Source: Haliclona indistincta (Eukaryota; Porifera; Demospongiae; Haplosclerida; Chalinidae). Taken from it: a stretch of 64,000 nt of DNA. Positions 20,452 through 31,200 of this stretch are shown here, piece by piece; the first letter of the stretch is position 1; every line of letters starts with the position of its first letter. The notes beneath the pieces were generated by a model. The model was given only the letters and a program-made list of their open reading frames with translations, was not told where the DNA came from and ran no database searches. The stretch spans positions 5,722,314 through 5,786,313 of the forward strand of contig OZ024785.1 of NCBI GenBank assembly GCA_964017065.1, written 5' to 3'. The position numbers and the translations under genes are program-made.

Positions 20452-22305
20452 ATGGCTGATCGTCATCCCAGAGAGTGAGCAGGTTGTATAGCGCTCTCTG
20501 TGTTAATTTCGTATCTCTTTTGTCCTGTTAGTAAAGCCGGAACAGCCAAAAAACACTCCGCGTCGCCTCAGAAAGCAGGAGAAGTGACTGGATCGCAGCA
20601 ATCATCCGGTGGGGCAGATGGAACCAAGAAACAGCCATTGACCAAAGCGGAGAGAAGGGCACTGCAGGTAACACATCAAGAAAGCAGTACAATTTCATCT
20701 ATTCTGTCAAATATTTTAGGAAGCACAACGTGCTGCAAAGGCTCTCAGAAAAGCTGAATCTGCTAGCAAAGCTGCTGCTAAGCCCACTAGCAGCAGTGCC
20801 TCGAGCAGTGGTGCTGGTAGCCACAAGAAGGAGCAAGCATCGTCTGGAGATGGAATGAGAGGAGGAGTAGGGAAGAGTGGTGGGGGATCTAGCAGGGAGA
20901 AGGTCACTGAACAGAAGCAGCAAGCTAGAGCACAGCGACAAAGCAGAGAAAAGGTGAGCAAACAGCTCAGAACAAACCATTCACCGTTGAGCAGTAGATT
21001 ACGTTTTTCATCTATAGGGAATATCGATATCTGAAGAGTGTCAGCAGCTCCAGTTGTTCTCTCATCTCCATCAGTATGAGCGCACGGTGTCCATCAGCCG
21101 GAAAGCTAGCATGATGAGGTAGTCCTAACTCTGTTGGAATCATGATCTCCTGTGTGCCCTCTTGTTAGAGTTGATGGTACACTGATCCATCCCGCGTTCA
21201 TACGACTAGCGATACTGTACTCTCAAGGTGTAATCTGTGGTTCCAATGCACGCTGTATTGCTTTGTTAGGAGCTTTCAAAAAGGTAAGAAAAGTACAAGA
21301 TTTTGAAACCCAGTCACTGTACTACCATATCATAGGTGATTCAAGAGTACTCTACTCCACCTCAAAAAGATCTTTCAAGAGATCTTGAGAGTGTTATTAA
21401 ACCGTACATCAAGTGAGTGTTTGGATGATAGTCACAACTGAAAAGTCACATCTTGTTTTTCCTCTTTTTCGATAGTTTTTTAATTCAAAGTCGTCCCCTG
21501 TCCGTTAGTATGGGAAATGCAATCAAACATGTTAAAATGTGCATCAGTAACGTCCAACCAGACATTTCTGAGGACACAGTTAGTCATCCACTACTCAGCT
21601 ATCTCTATACTTTCTTTGTTAGTAGTTGCTTCACTGCTTACTATAATTGCTTATAGGCTAAAGCGCAGTTGTGTGAGGCAATAGACAACTTTGTCCAGGA
21701 GAAGATAGTTATCGCAGACGAGGCTATCTCTCGATCCTGTAAGAGCAGAATCATCAAAGATGGGGATGTGATATTGGTCTATGCATAGTGAGTGAGTCAT
21801 AGGGACTGAATGATAGATAGTTGTAGGTTCTCTGTTTTCAAATGTAGTTGCTCAACACTTCAATAGTTGCTTCCTTTGATGTCATTTTCAGTTCCTCTGT
21901 TGTCCACAAGTGTCTGGTGGAGTCCCATCAAGCGGGTAAACATTTCAGAGTGATTGTGGTTGACTCAAGACCCAAACTAGAGGGTCAGTGAATGGATTAT
22001 CAGTGTATTGTACACCACAGTGTGTGTATGCAAAATTGCTTACTTTCAATGTGTTGTAGACATTCTGTGTACACATTTGATTTACTGTATGGACATGTAT
22101 TGTCATGAGCTGGTTTCAATGCTACAGGTCAGCAACTGCTGAGAAAGCTTGTCAAGGCTGGTGTGAAATGCTCCTATGTGCTAATCAATGCTGTCTCCTA
22201 CATCATGAAAGAAGTTTGCTGTGATCCTATTCGCTGTTATTGTATATTCCTCTCATAGGTGTCTAAGGTTATTGTGGGGGCCCATGCTCTGTTAGCTAAT
22301 GGCTA
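20452..22305 (+). pseudogene. EIF2B4: eIF2B subunit delta, copy A, truncated at 3' end
   Basis: It has the same start (MADRHPR), exon pattern and almost the same sequence as the intact gene at 44547-46897. Ten exons and part of an eleventh are present and look undamaged: the basic Lys/Ala/Ser-rich N-terminal region, then the eIF2B alpha/beta/delta core through [15 protein letters not shown]. At 22305 the homology stops abruptly and a TAA follows in frame. About 110 C-terminal residues, including the ETYKF region and the VPVVLR end, are lost. Splice sites are preserved, so a truncated protein could still be made. In the decameric exchange factor this end contributes to the core, so full function is unlikely. 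It is called a pseudogene on structure alone. Confidence 0.8.
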
Positions 22306-22365
22306 ACAGCAATGGTGAGAGCAGAGAAGCATAGACACTGCTACTAGTAGTACTAGTAGCAGCAT

Positions 22366-22957
22366 TAGCCTCGTCCCCAGGCTCTCTGTTCCGTCAGAGA
22401 GCCTGGTCTCTAATCTCACGTGAGCGCACCCAAAAAAGTGCAAATATTAATGAGCGTGGGTGTAATAAACCGCACGCCCACGATGCTTGATGTTAGTTTT
22501 AATGCCATAAAAACGTGTGTGTGGCGTAGCTTTCCAAGTCTCTTTGTGCTGGACATCGGAAAAGCTTCCTTGATGAAGCCTTTGACGACTAGGTCATTGT
22601 ACGTACGGTGAGGAAAGTGTAGCTCGATATCGTCCTTCAGCGTCTGGTACTTTACCCGTTTCGACGGAGTAGGAACATCCCCAGTAGCTGCTTCCTCATA
22701 GTGGCTCTTTAGCCATTTAGATTCATCTGTCGGCTCCGCGGCCATCCCGAACGTGATGCTACAGACCTTGATCGCCTCTGACAGCAAGACTGTGACGAAC
22801 GAGGTGACAAACGCTACGCATGTGCGTGGGCAGGTTGGGTCGAGAGCGTTGATCGTGCCCACGCACACTAATCACCTGTCTACCCCACGTGAGATTAGAG
22901 ACCAGGCTCCCTGACGGAACAAAATTCCGAGAGGGGTGGAGCCTGGGGACGAGGCTA
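22366..22957. mobile_element. 592-bp Mutator-like non-autonomous element
   Basis: The termini TAGCCTCGTCCCCAGGCTC are inverted, and the inverted similarity extends about 60-75 bp inward with an indel ('gagcctggtctctaatctca'). The exact 9-bp duplication tagcagcat flanks it (22357-22365 and 22958-22966). The same termini and duplication length occur at 3266-3379. It stands directly after the breakpoint of the truncated eIF2B-delta copy. The interior holds one ORF, described separately. Confidence 0.85.
22416..22868 (-). CDS. ORF inside Mutator-like element, possible RFX-like winged-helix fragment
   Basis: The 150-aa ORF may start internally at 22745 (MAAEPTDESKWLKSHYEEAA). The middle part ends in IKEAFPMSSTKRLGKLRHTH, which resembles the recognition-helix region of RFX-type winged-helix domains (pattern vFp...TRRLGxRgxSkYhY). 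The resemblance is short and lacks the YHYxG end. The ORF runs on into the terminal repeat at both sides, so it may be a captured host exon carried by the transposon and not an intact gene. Confidence 0.35.
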   Translation of the reverse strand: MCVGTINALDPTCPRTCVAFVTSFVTVLLSEAIKVCSITFGMAAEPTDESKWLKSHYEEAATGDVPTPSKRVKYQTLKDDIELHFPHRTYNDLVVKGFIKEAFPMSSTKRLGKLRHTHVFMALKLTSSIVGVRFITPTLINICTFLGALT

Positions 22958-22966
22958 TAGCAGCAT

Positions 22967-23192
22967 AATGTTAGTCAATACAGTACAAGTGATGAGAAAA
23001 TTACAGTGTTAGTAGATATTCATGTGATAACGGAGCTGTACCATATAGTACTATACATATGTGATGGTGAACTGTTCAACTATTGATTGAGTTCGATAAT
23101 GCTTACACATGCACCAGCTGCAAATACTAATCTCACCACTGATAACTAGTTAGTGCTCTTGTTCGTGTATAATTTTATCCTTTTCTGTTTAG
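22967..23192. other. inter-copy spacer
   Basis: This AT-rich sequence between the Mutator-like element and the stranded exon ends in a good polypyrimidine tract and acceptor ('ttatccttttctgtttag'), so it is probably intron of the gene on the right. Confidence 0.5.
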
Positions 23193-23456
23193 GCATTTGG
23201 TGCATCAGGACAGGGTTTGGTAAATGGTGTACTGTTCTGTATTCTGACTCCACGGATTCGCAGGAAACTCTGTTTTTGTCGCCGTAAACCGAGAAAAGTC
23301 AGAGACAAGAAATTCGACAGTTCACTGGTATTCTCTGAAAACCACGAGCAGAAGAGACTGATAGAGAACATAGCCAACTCCACTAGCACACAAGTTGCCT
23401 ACTACTCACCATCTCCTCCATACTCTCCTTTCTCTAGCTCCTCTTCTTCATCGTGA
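23193..23456 (+). CDS. terminal exon, probable seven-transmembrane receptor C-terminus
   Basis: After a strong acceptor the frame reads AFGASGQGLVNGVLFCILTP, then RIRRKLCFCRRK, then a polar Ser-rich tail to a TGA at 23454-23456. The order (small residues, QGxxNGxLF, hydrophobic, then basic RIRRKL) is typical of the last membrane helix and helix-8 region of secretin/adhesion or cAMP-type receptors. AATAAA follows at about 23582. No upstream exon is visible: the sequence to the left is the truncated duplication copy and a transposon. The exon therefore seems cut off from the rest of its gene. Confidence 0.45.
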   Translation, partial: AFGASGQGLVNGVLFCILTPRIRRKLCFCRRKPRKVRDKKFDSSLVFSENHEQKRLIENIANSTSTQVAYYSPSPPYSPFSSSSSSS

Positions 23457-23720
23457 GATATCATGTCATCATTTTGTATACAACTGAATATCATTGTGTT
23501 TGATAGTACCATGATTGAATACTGACTTTTGACTCAAATCAATTATTACCACAAAGTGGATTCAATCACTAGTTTTTGAAAAAATAAAGAGAGAGAGAAG
23601 TTGAGAATGTACAGTTTATAATGGTTTGGAGTGGAAGGGTAAAAATTGTATGTAGCAAATCTAAAAAGTGGTGTATTGTAATGTGAATGTTTAGTTTACT
23701 ACTACTAATAACACACTGGT
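23457..23720. other. 3' flanks of receptor exon (+) and Roc-COR gene (-)
   Basis: A convergent intergenic segment of 264 bp, AT-rich, with a plus-strand AATAAA at about 23582. No gene is seen. Confidence 0.5.
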
Positions 23721-26544
23721 TTATGGGACACTGTCTCTCAACAGTTTAACAAACTCTCCATCAAGACCGGCCTCGTCTGCACACTTGACTAAAGATTCCC
23801 AGGTGCATGGTAACGATCCTTTCTTGTCATCATCATCTCTACTGAGCCACTTCTTCAAAACACCACGAATAAACTTGTCATCATCATCTTTGTGCTCTTT
23901 CCGAAGCTCTTTCATAGACAATTTGCTTTGAAGCAGCTTGTGACCAAAGTCATCACATTGACTGGAGTCATGTGAAGCAATCCATCGAACTATTTCGAGA
24001 TTCTCATCAGACCCATCCCTTCTCTTCATACTGATCAGGTCATTCATAGTAGGCCTGGAAGCTACAACAAAAGTGATAGCATGTGTGTGCACTGCATAAA
24101 TACTGCAGTACTCACAGAGTGAGGTAGGTTTGCTTGAAGAAGTTGATTGTGGATCCATTCCTTGAGTATCTTGACCAGGACTACTGTAATGATGACATTA
24201 TGTAGTAATAATGACATCATGATTGTACTGACTGTTTGGTAGTCATGGTCTTGACATCAGATACTGCTTGAGCAAGTTCAACATTATCACCTCCATTTTT
24301 ATGAAATTGATCCACAATGACAGCTAGTGGATCTATCTTCAACTTCTCAGCCAAAACAACTATTGCATCACCAGTGAGAGACTTGGAGACTTCATCAATC
24401 TAAGAATGGCAAATATACTCACACATGTATTGCAGTGAACTCACTTCATAAAGAGATGAGTCTGGTTGAAGCCAGTATCTCTCAGGTAAGGTAGGCAAAG
24501 AGTGGTGACCCATCTGGCAGTGAAGGTACTCTGTGTCTAGCTGGTCAACTGTGAATGGACAGGTTTTAGCTCTCAAGGAGGTGTCACTACCTATATCAAA
24601 AGGTAATATGATGTACAATTTGAGTAATTAGAAAACCTGTACACTCAGAGCAAAGAAATGCTAGGTTTGCAACAGCTCCTGGTAGCCACTGGTAGACTTC
24701 AGCAAAGCACTCGTGAAGAATCTTGAGCACTCCCTGGCATGAATCTCTGAAAACCTCTTTGAATGGGGTATGACGTGAGAAGTGAATCTCGATAGTGTCA
24801 TTGTGCTCAGTGATGATCAGTCTGTCCACACCAATATCCATGGTGATCTGGTTGCGATAGATACCAGAATGGAAAAGAACCTTTACTTCTTTCTTAGAAG
24901 CAAGAGAGGTGGCTAGTCGAACAAAGTAGCCAGGAGGAACATAGCCAGAGAGGAAGGTGAGGTGAATAGGAGCTGCACTCTTCACAGCAGAGGAGGGCTG
25001 TGATGAGGATAGAGTAGACTGAGAGAGTTGATGTTGAAGCATAAGAGGAACAAAATACTCCTTTACTCTGCCACTTTTAGGATGAACACCATTAGTGACA
25101 ATAGGAGCAGCTAAGAGGAAGTGCTCTAACATATCAACTAGAGAAGAGGGAGTGAGACCAAACTGTTGAACATTGCTTAGAACTGCTTCATAGAGAGGCT
25201 CAACAAGAATGCCATGCTGTGTGAAAGTGATCCACATGTTCCTGTGTTTAGGCTTTTCCTTCCATCTGGCAAGCAGCTCTCCAAACCGATCAACCAGCCA
25301 CTGTGGCTCAAGAAACACTACAGACTTGAGGCTTTCAATGTCTGCATAAAACAGAAACACACCTAGCTCATGGTAGAACCGGAGAGCACTGGGAACATCT
25401 CCTCGAGGCATATGACAGTCCTCTGCAATACTGTACACCTCTTCTAAGGATATAACTGGCTTCTTCTTCCTGGTGTATAGTTGTAGGACCTTGCGAAAGT
25501 GGATCCAACTAATCGGAGTCTCTGTGGTGAGCTTTTCTTCAACAAAGGTGGTTATTAGCTGATGAAGCTCCTCAAACCCTGAACCAGTTTGATCACTCTG
25601 TCCAGCAAGTGTATTATCAACCATCAGTGTACCAAGAATCATGTCTGCATATTCATTCTTGTCAACAGCAGCAGAGATCTTGCTAAAGACTTGTTCAACC
25701 ACTTCTTTCCTAGCCTGCAATGGCTGACCAGGAGCTATCTGATCAGCATGAGTGCCGACTATGATTATCCGAGGATAGGCTGGCAGCTGACCTGACTGAT
25801 CAATCATACCAAACCGAGCATGGATTGATGCCATCCACTTTTGAATCAAAGACAAAATCGAAATTTCCAGCACTTCCTCTTTCCTATGCTGACTTTCAAT
25901 ATTAACGATTACTTGAAATGCCTCATCTAAGGACTTAGAAGCATCAAACATGAGCAAGAACACTGTCCTTGAGCTGAGAAATGCTGGAAGAAGATCCAAA
26001 AACACAGGTTGGCCACCACAGTCCCAGAGACACAACAGAACCTCATCATCTTCAGTCATATTGTCACTCAACATCAATCGAGGCATAATAGTATTCTCAA
26101 GTGCAGTCACTTCACTATGAACTACTCTGCGAACACTTTCACCAGAGACTGAGTCACTTTCATCAGAGACGGAGTTACTACGTCGCCTTTTTTTAGAGAC
26201 TACATGTAAGTCACAAGAGTGCCTTTCATCAGAGACTGATTCACTACTGTGCCTTTTCAAACTTGTTCGATACTTGTGAAATAGTTGCAAATTCTCAGAT
26301 ATCTCATCTTCTTCAGATACTTCAGCCATATATCGTCCTGAGTGTCCACCACTCTTTACCCACGAGTACTTGACAGGACGAGTGTGTGCTAGAACAGTGG
26401 AGTTAGCCCTGTCAGGTAGTGGCTCATTCATGAGGCCATGTCTTAAGCTAGTCTTCCCTACTGCAGCTGGTCCCAGGAACATGATCCGACCATACGACAC
26501 TCTTCCTTTCCCTCTCCGCAATGCTTGATGGTATATTCTTGTAT
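23721..26544 (-). CDS. Roc-COR-Death domain protein, copy B (5' end not found)
   Basis: The large exon 24637-26544 carries the Roc GTPase (P-loop GPAAVGKTS, DCGGQ, and THAD in IVGTHADQ), a Glu/Ser-rich insert with RHSSESVSDE-type repeats, and a COR domain (WIHFRKVLQLYTRKKKP, FYHELGVFLFYAD, FLEPQWLVDRF). Exons 24445-24590, 24233-24399 (a Death-like helical stretch), 24116-24183 and 23721-24061 follow. The last one ends in a Death domain: FIRGVLKKWL...CTWESLVKCADEAGLDGEFV. Reading phases agree across all junctions, giving about 875 residues. Such proteins couple GTP binding to Death-domain partners in stress or immune signalling. The first codon of the large exon's ORF is TTG in mid-protein, and the true start lies upstream (right). 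One donor (GTCAGT at 24232) is weak. Confidence 0.8.
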
Positions 26545-28257
26545 CTTGTTAAAACACAATAACAATAACTCTAACATAATTGTGTATGACTCACTTTCCT
26601 AAAGAAACAGAATACAACAGTTAAAATAGCACACATAAGTGAAGTCACAAAATAATTGACTTATTATAATTATGACGGTGATTCCAAATCAACATCTTAT
26701 CTTATCCAACGCCTCTCAATTGCTATCCAACGGGGCAATGCCATCTCTACTTTTTTTCACCAAACTTATCATAAATTTTCTATTTTATTTGTATAATTAA
26801 TAACCCATTCCTTGTTTTTAAAAAAGATTATGTACTAAAAAAAGTATGAAAATGCAAGATTTGTTCTATTCACAACTAAGACACTAACTGCTTGCACTGT
26901 TGATAGAGTTGACAGCTCAAGTGTACATAGCAAAACAAGGGAAGCTGCATGAGTACCTTATCCTATTATTTTCCTATCCCATATCACTATACTACTAGAT
27001 TACAGTCAAATGAGTGTGTAAGTGCATGCATAGTGAGTTTTATTAGTAAGCTAGAAGATTCAGTTTTAGTGATAGCTACTTGTTAATTATAACTTACAAA
27101 ACTAGAGTTCTAATGAACACATACCCATGCGCTGAGCTAGGAGCTAAACACGACTAGTCGACTACTCCAGCATTACTGCAACACGCACGTTACAGTTAGC
27201 CCATAAACAGCTCCAGAAAATAGATGATAGCATACAAGCACTAACAGTTGATTGGCACATCACAGAAGGCCTCAAGAAAGACTGATACCGTAGCTATAGG
27301 CCTCAAGAAGCTCTGACGTACGGTACATGTGAGACTGAGTGAGGACATCGACATGGATAGGAGGTTGGGTGACACACTCACAATACCGTAAAGTGCTCTT
27401 ACAAGGACACGTAGCTTTAGAAAGCCATGGATTAGCCGCTCGAGCAAGGCTTGCCAGTACAGAAAACGTCTTCATAGGACTATAAATTCAGTGAAGAAGC
27501 TGCAGAGATTGTTTACGTGGAGAGTTTCGAGCTGTAAGACCAAACAGGCATGTTTTTTGTCCACACACACACACACACACATATATAGATGGACACAAAC
27601 GCATAACCCTCGCGCATACTGCGCACGGGTAATTAATTATGAACCAATAATGACTCACACAATTACATTTTGTCAAAAGAAACTGCTGTACAAAACTCTA
27701 GTTTAAAAGTTACATAAAATCAGGAGTTCCAGTACTAAAAGTTTCAGACCCGAAGCCAAAATACAGGGTGCGTGGGTAAAGACTGTTTTAAAAAAATAGT
27801 CCATTTATTGAACAAATAGTACAGGCATTTTAGGAGTTTCTGATATATTTCTGACCAGCTACGTAATTTGTACTATCATGTTCATTAATCATGTATAGAT
27901 TGTTTATTTTCTGAATATTTGCGCTACTGCAGCCTAGTTGGGAAAGCTGTACAGGCGTTGCATCTTGTTTGCTGTCATGGCTTGCCAATGTTGCTTGCTC
28001 ATTTTTGTGTTCAACGTGTGGTAGTCACTAAGGACTTTTGTTTCAAAACCACAGTCACAGTAACAGCGCTTTTTCTGCTACTGCTGCACTTCCATAGCCA
28101 TCATTCGCAGCGTAGTATTCATGATCTTAATTATCAAATAATTATGTGGCATTGCGTGAATATAATCAACACAATGAATAATCAATCACTGATTATCAAT
28201 ATCATTAAAATCAACTAGCTAGAATGAGAAATGAAAATGAGAGATCATTATTAATAA
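26545..28257. other. 5' flank/intron of Roc-COR copy B, no recognised gene
   Basis: It aligns with 1127-1384 and about 1742-2456 of copy A but carries extra sequence: about 180 bp near 26670-26850 and about 1 kb at 27060-28110. I found no clear terminal repeats on these extras. A CA dinucleotide run stands at about 27561-27581. ORFs of 60-99 aa occur on both strands with no recognisable product. The missing first exon(s) of the Roc-COR gene may be here. Confidence 0.45.
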
Positions 28258-31200
28258 TTCAACTCACCGCCTAAATTTGGCAATCGATCAAAGAAGAGTA
28301 AAACAGCGAGTGGTAATTCTTATTCAAGATCAATGCAACTCACCCGCTAAAGTTGGGAATGGATCAGAGAAGATAAAAAGAGGGAGTGGTTATTCTTAGT
28401 CATTTTGACAAGATCTATGCAACTCACTTCCTAAAGTTGGGAATGGATTAGAGAAGAGAAAAAGAGGGAGTGGTTATTTTTAGTCATTTTGACAAGATCT
28501 AAGCAACTCACTTCCTAAAGTTGGGAATGGATTGGAGAAGAGAAAAAGAAGGAGTGGTTATTCTTATTCATTTTGACAAGATCTATGTAACTCACCTGCT
28601 AAAGTTGGGAATGGATCAGAGAAGAGAAAAAAAGAGAGTGGTTATTCTTATTCATTTCGACAAAATCTATGCAACTCACCAGCTAAAGTTGGGAATGGAT
28701 CAGAAAAGAGAAAAAGAAGGAGTGGTTATTCTTAGTCATTTTGACAAGATCTAAGCAACTCACTTCCTAAAGTTGGGAATGGATTAGAGAAGAGAAAAAG
28801 AGGGAGTGGTTATTCTTAGTCATTTTGACAATATCTATGCAACTCACTTCCTAAAGTTGGGAATGGATCAGAGAAGAGAAAAAAGGGAGTGGTTATTCTT
28901 ATTCATTTCGACAAAATCTATGCAACTCACCAGCTAAAGTTGGGAATGGATCAGAGAAGAGTAAAAAGAGGGAGTGGTTATTCTTAGTCATTTTCACAAG
29001 ATCTATGCAACTCACCCGCTAAAGTTGGAAACGAATCAGAGAAGAGGAAAAAGAGGGAGTGGTTATTCTTAGTCATTTTCACAAAATCTAAGCAACTCAC
29101 AGCCTAAAGTTGGGAATGGATCAGAGAAGAGAAAAAGAGGGAGTTATTATTCTTATTCATTTTGACAAGATCTATGCAACTCACCCGCTAAAGTTGGGAA
29201 CGAATCAGAGAAGAGGAAAAAGAGGGAGTGGTTATTCTTATTCATTTTGACAATATGTAAGCAACTCACTTCCTAAAGTTGGGAACGAATCAGAGAAGAG
29301 AAAAAGAGGGAGTGGTTATTCTTAGTCATTTTAACAAGATCTGCAACTCACCAGCTAAAGTTGGGAATAGATCAGAGAAGAGAAAATGAGGGAGTGGTTA
29401 TTCTTAGTCATCTTGACAAAATCTATGCAACTCACTTCCTAAAGTTGGGAATGGATTAGTGAAGAGAAAAGAGGGAGTGGTTATTCTTATTCATTTTGAC
29501 AAAATCTATGCAACTCACCCGCTAAAGTTGGGAATGGATCAGAGAAGAGAAAAAGAGGGAGTGGTTATTCTTATTCATTTTGACAAAATCTATGCAACTC
29601 ACCCGCTAAAGTTGGGAATGGATCAGAGAAGAGAAAAAGAGGGAGTGGTTATTCTTTGTCAATTTGACAATATCTATGCAACTCACCCACTAAAGTTGGG
29701 AATGGAGCAGAGAAGAGAAAAAGAGGGAGTGGTTATTCTTTGTCATTTCGACAAAATCTATGCAACTCACTTCCTAAAGTTGGGAATGGATCAGAGAAGA
29801 GAAAAAGAGGGAGTGGTTATTCTTTGTCATTTCGACAAAATCTATGCAACTCACTTCCTAATGTTGGGAATGGATCAGAGAAGAAAAAAGAGGGAGTGGT
29901 TATTCTTAGTCATTTTGACAAGATCTACGGAACTCACTTGCTAAAGTTGGGAATGGATTAGAGAAGAGAAAAAGAGGGAGTGGTTATTCTTATTCATTTT
30001 GACAAAACCTATGCAACTCACCCGCTAAAGTTGGGAATGGATCAGAGAAGAGTAAAAAGAGGGAGTGGTTATTCTTAGTCATTTTCACAAGATCTATGCA
30101 ACTCACCCGCTAAAGTTGGGAACGAATCAGTGAAGAGGAAAAAGGGGGAGTGGTTATTCTTAGTCATTTTGACAAGATCTATGCAACTCACTTGCTAAAG
30201 TTGGGAATGGATTAGAGAAAAGAAAAAGAGGGAGTGGTTATTCTTATTCATTTTGACAATATATATGCAACTCACTTCCTAAAGTTGGGAACGAATCAGA
30301 GAAGAGAAAAAGAGGGAGTGGTTATTCTTAGTCATTTTGACAAGATCTGCAACTCACCAGCTAAAGTTGGGAATAGATCAGAGAAGAGAAAAAGAGGGAG
30401 TGGTTATTCTTAGTCATCACTTTGACAAGATCTATGCAACTCACTTGCTAAAGTTGAGAATGGATGAGAGAAGAGAAAAAGAGGGAGTGGTTATTCTTAG
30501 TCATTTTGACAAAATCTATGTAACTCACTTCCTAAAGTTGGGAATGGATTAGAGAAGAGAAAAAGAGGGAGTGGTTATTCTTATTCATTTTGACAAAATC
30601 TATGCAACTCACCCGCTAAAGTTGGGAATTGATCAGAGAAGAGAAAAAGAGGGAGTGATTATTCTTAGTCATTTCGACAAAATCTATGCAACTCACTTCC
30701 TAATGTTGGGAATGGATCAGAGAAGAGAAAAAGAGGGAGTGGTTATTCTTAGTCATTTCGACAAAATCTATGCAACTCACTTCCTAAAGTTGGGAATGGA
30801 TCAGAGAAGAGAAAAAGAGGGAGTGGTTATTCTTAGTCATTTCGACAATATCTATGCAACTCACCAGCTAAAGTTGGGAATGGATAAGAGAAGAGAAAAA
30901 GAAGGAGTGGTCATTCTTAGTCATCATTTTGACAAGATCTATGCAACTCACTTGCTAAATTTGGGAATGGATTAGAGAAGAAAAAAAGGGAGTGGTTATT
31001 CTTAGTCATTTCAACAAAATCCATGCAACTCACTTCCTAACGTTGGGAATGGATCAGAGAAGAGAAAAAAAGGGAGTGGTTATTCATAGCCATTTTGACA
31101 AGATCTATGCAACTTACCAACTAAAGTTGGGAATGGATCAGAGAAGATAAAAAGAGGGAGTGGTTATTCTTAGTCATTTTGACAAGATCTGCAACTCACC

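Noticed and set aside
20699..20980. Ser/Leu-rich minus-strand ORFs over eIF2B-delta exon 3 (also 44794-45084)
   Set aside because: Antisense reading of a Lys/Ala/Ser-rich exon.
27241..28218. Small ORFs upstream of the Roc-COR gene
   Set aside because: Overlapping on both strands, not present in copy A, no recognised product or splice signals.
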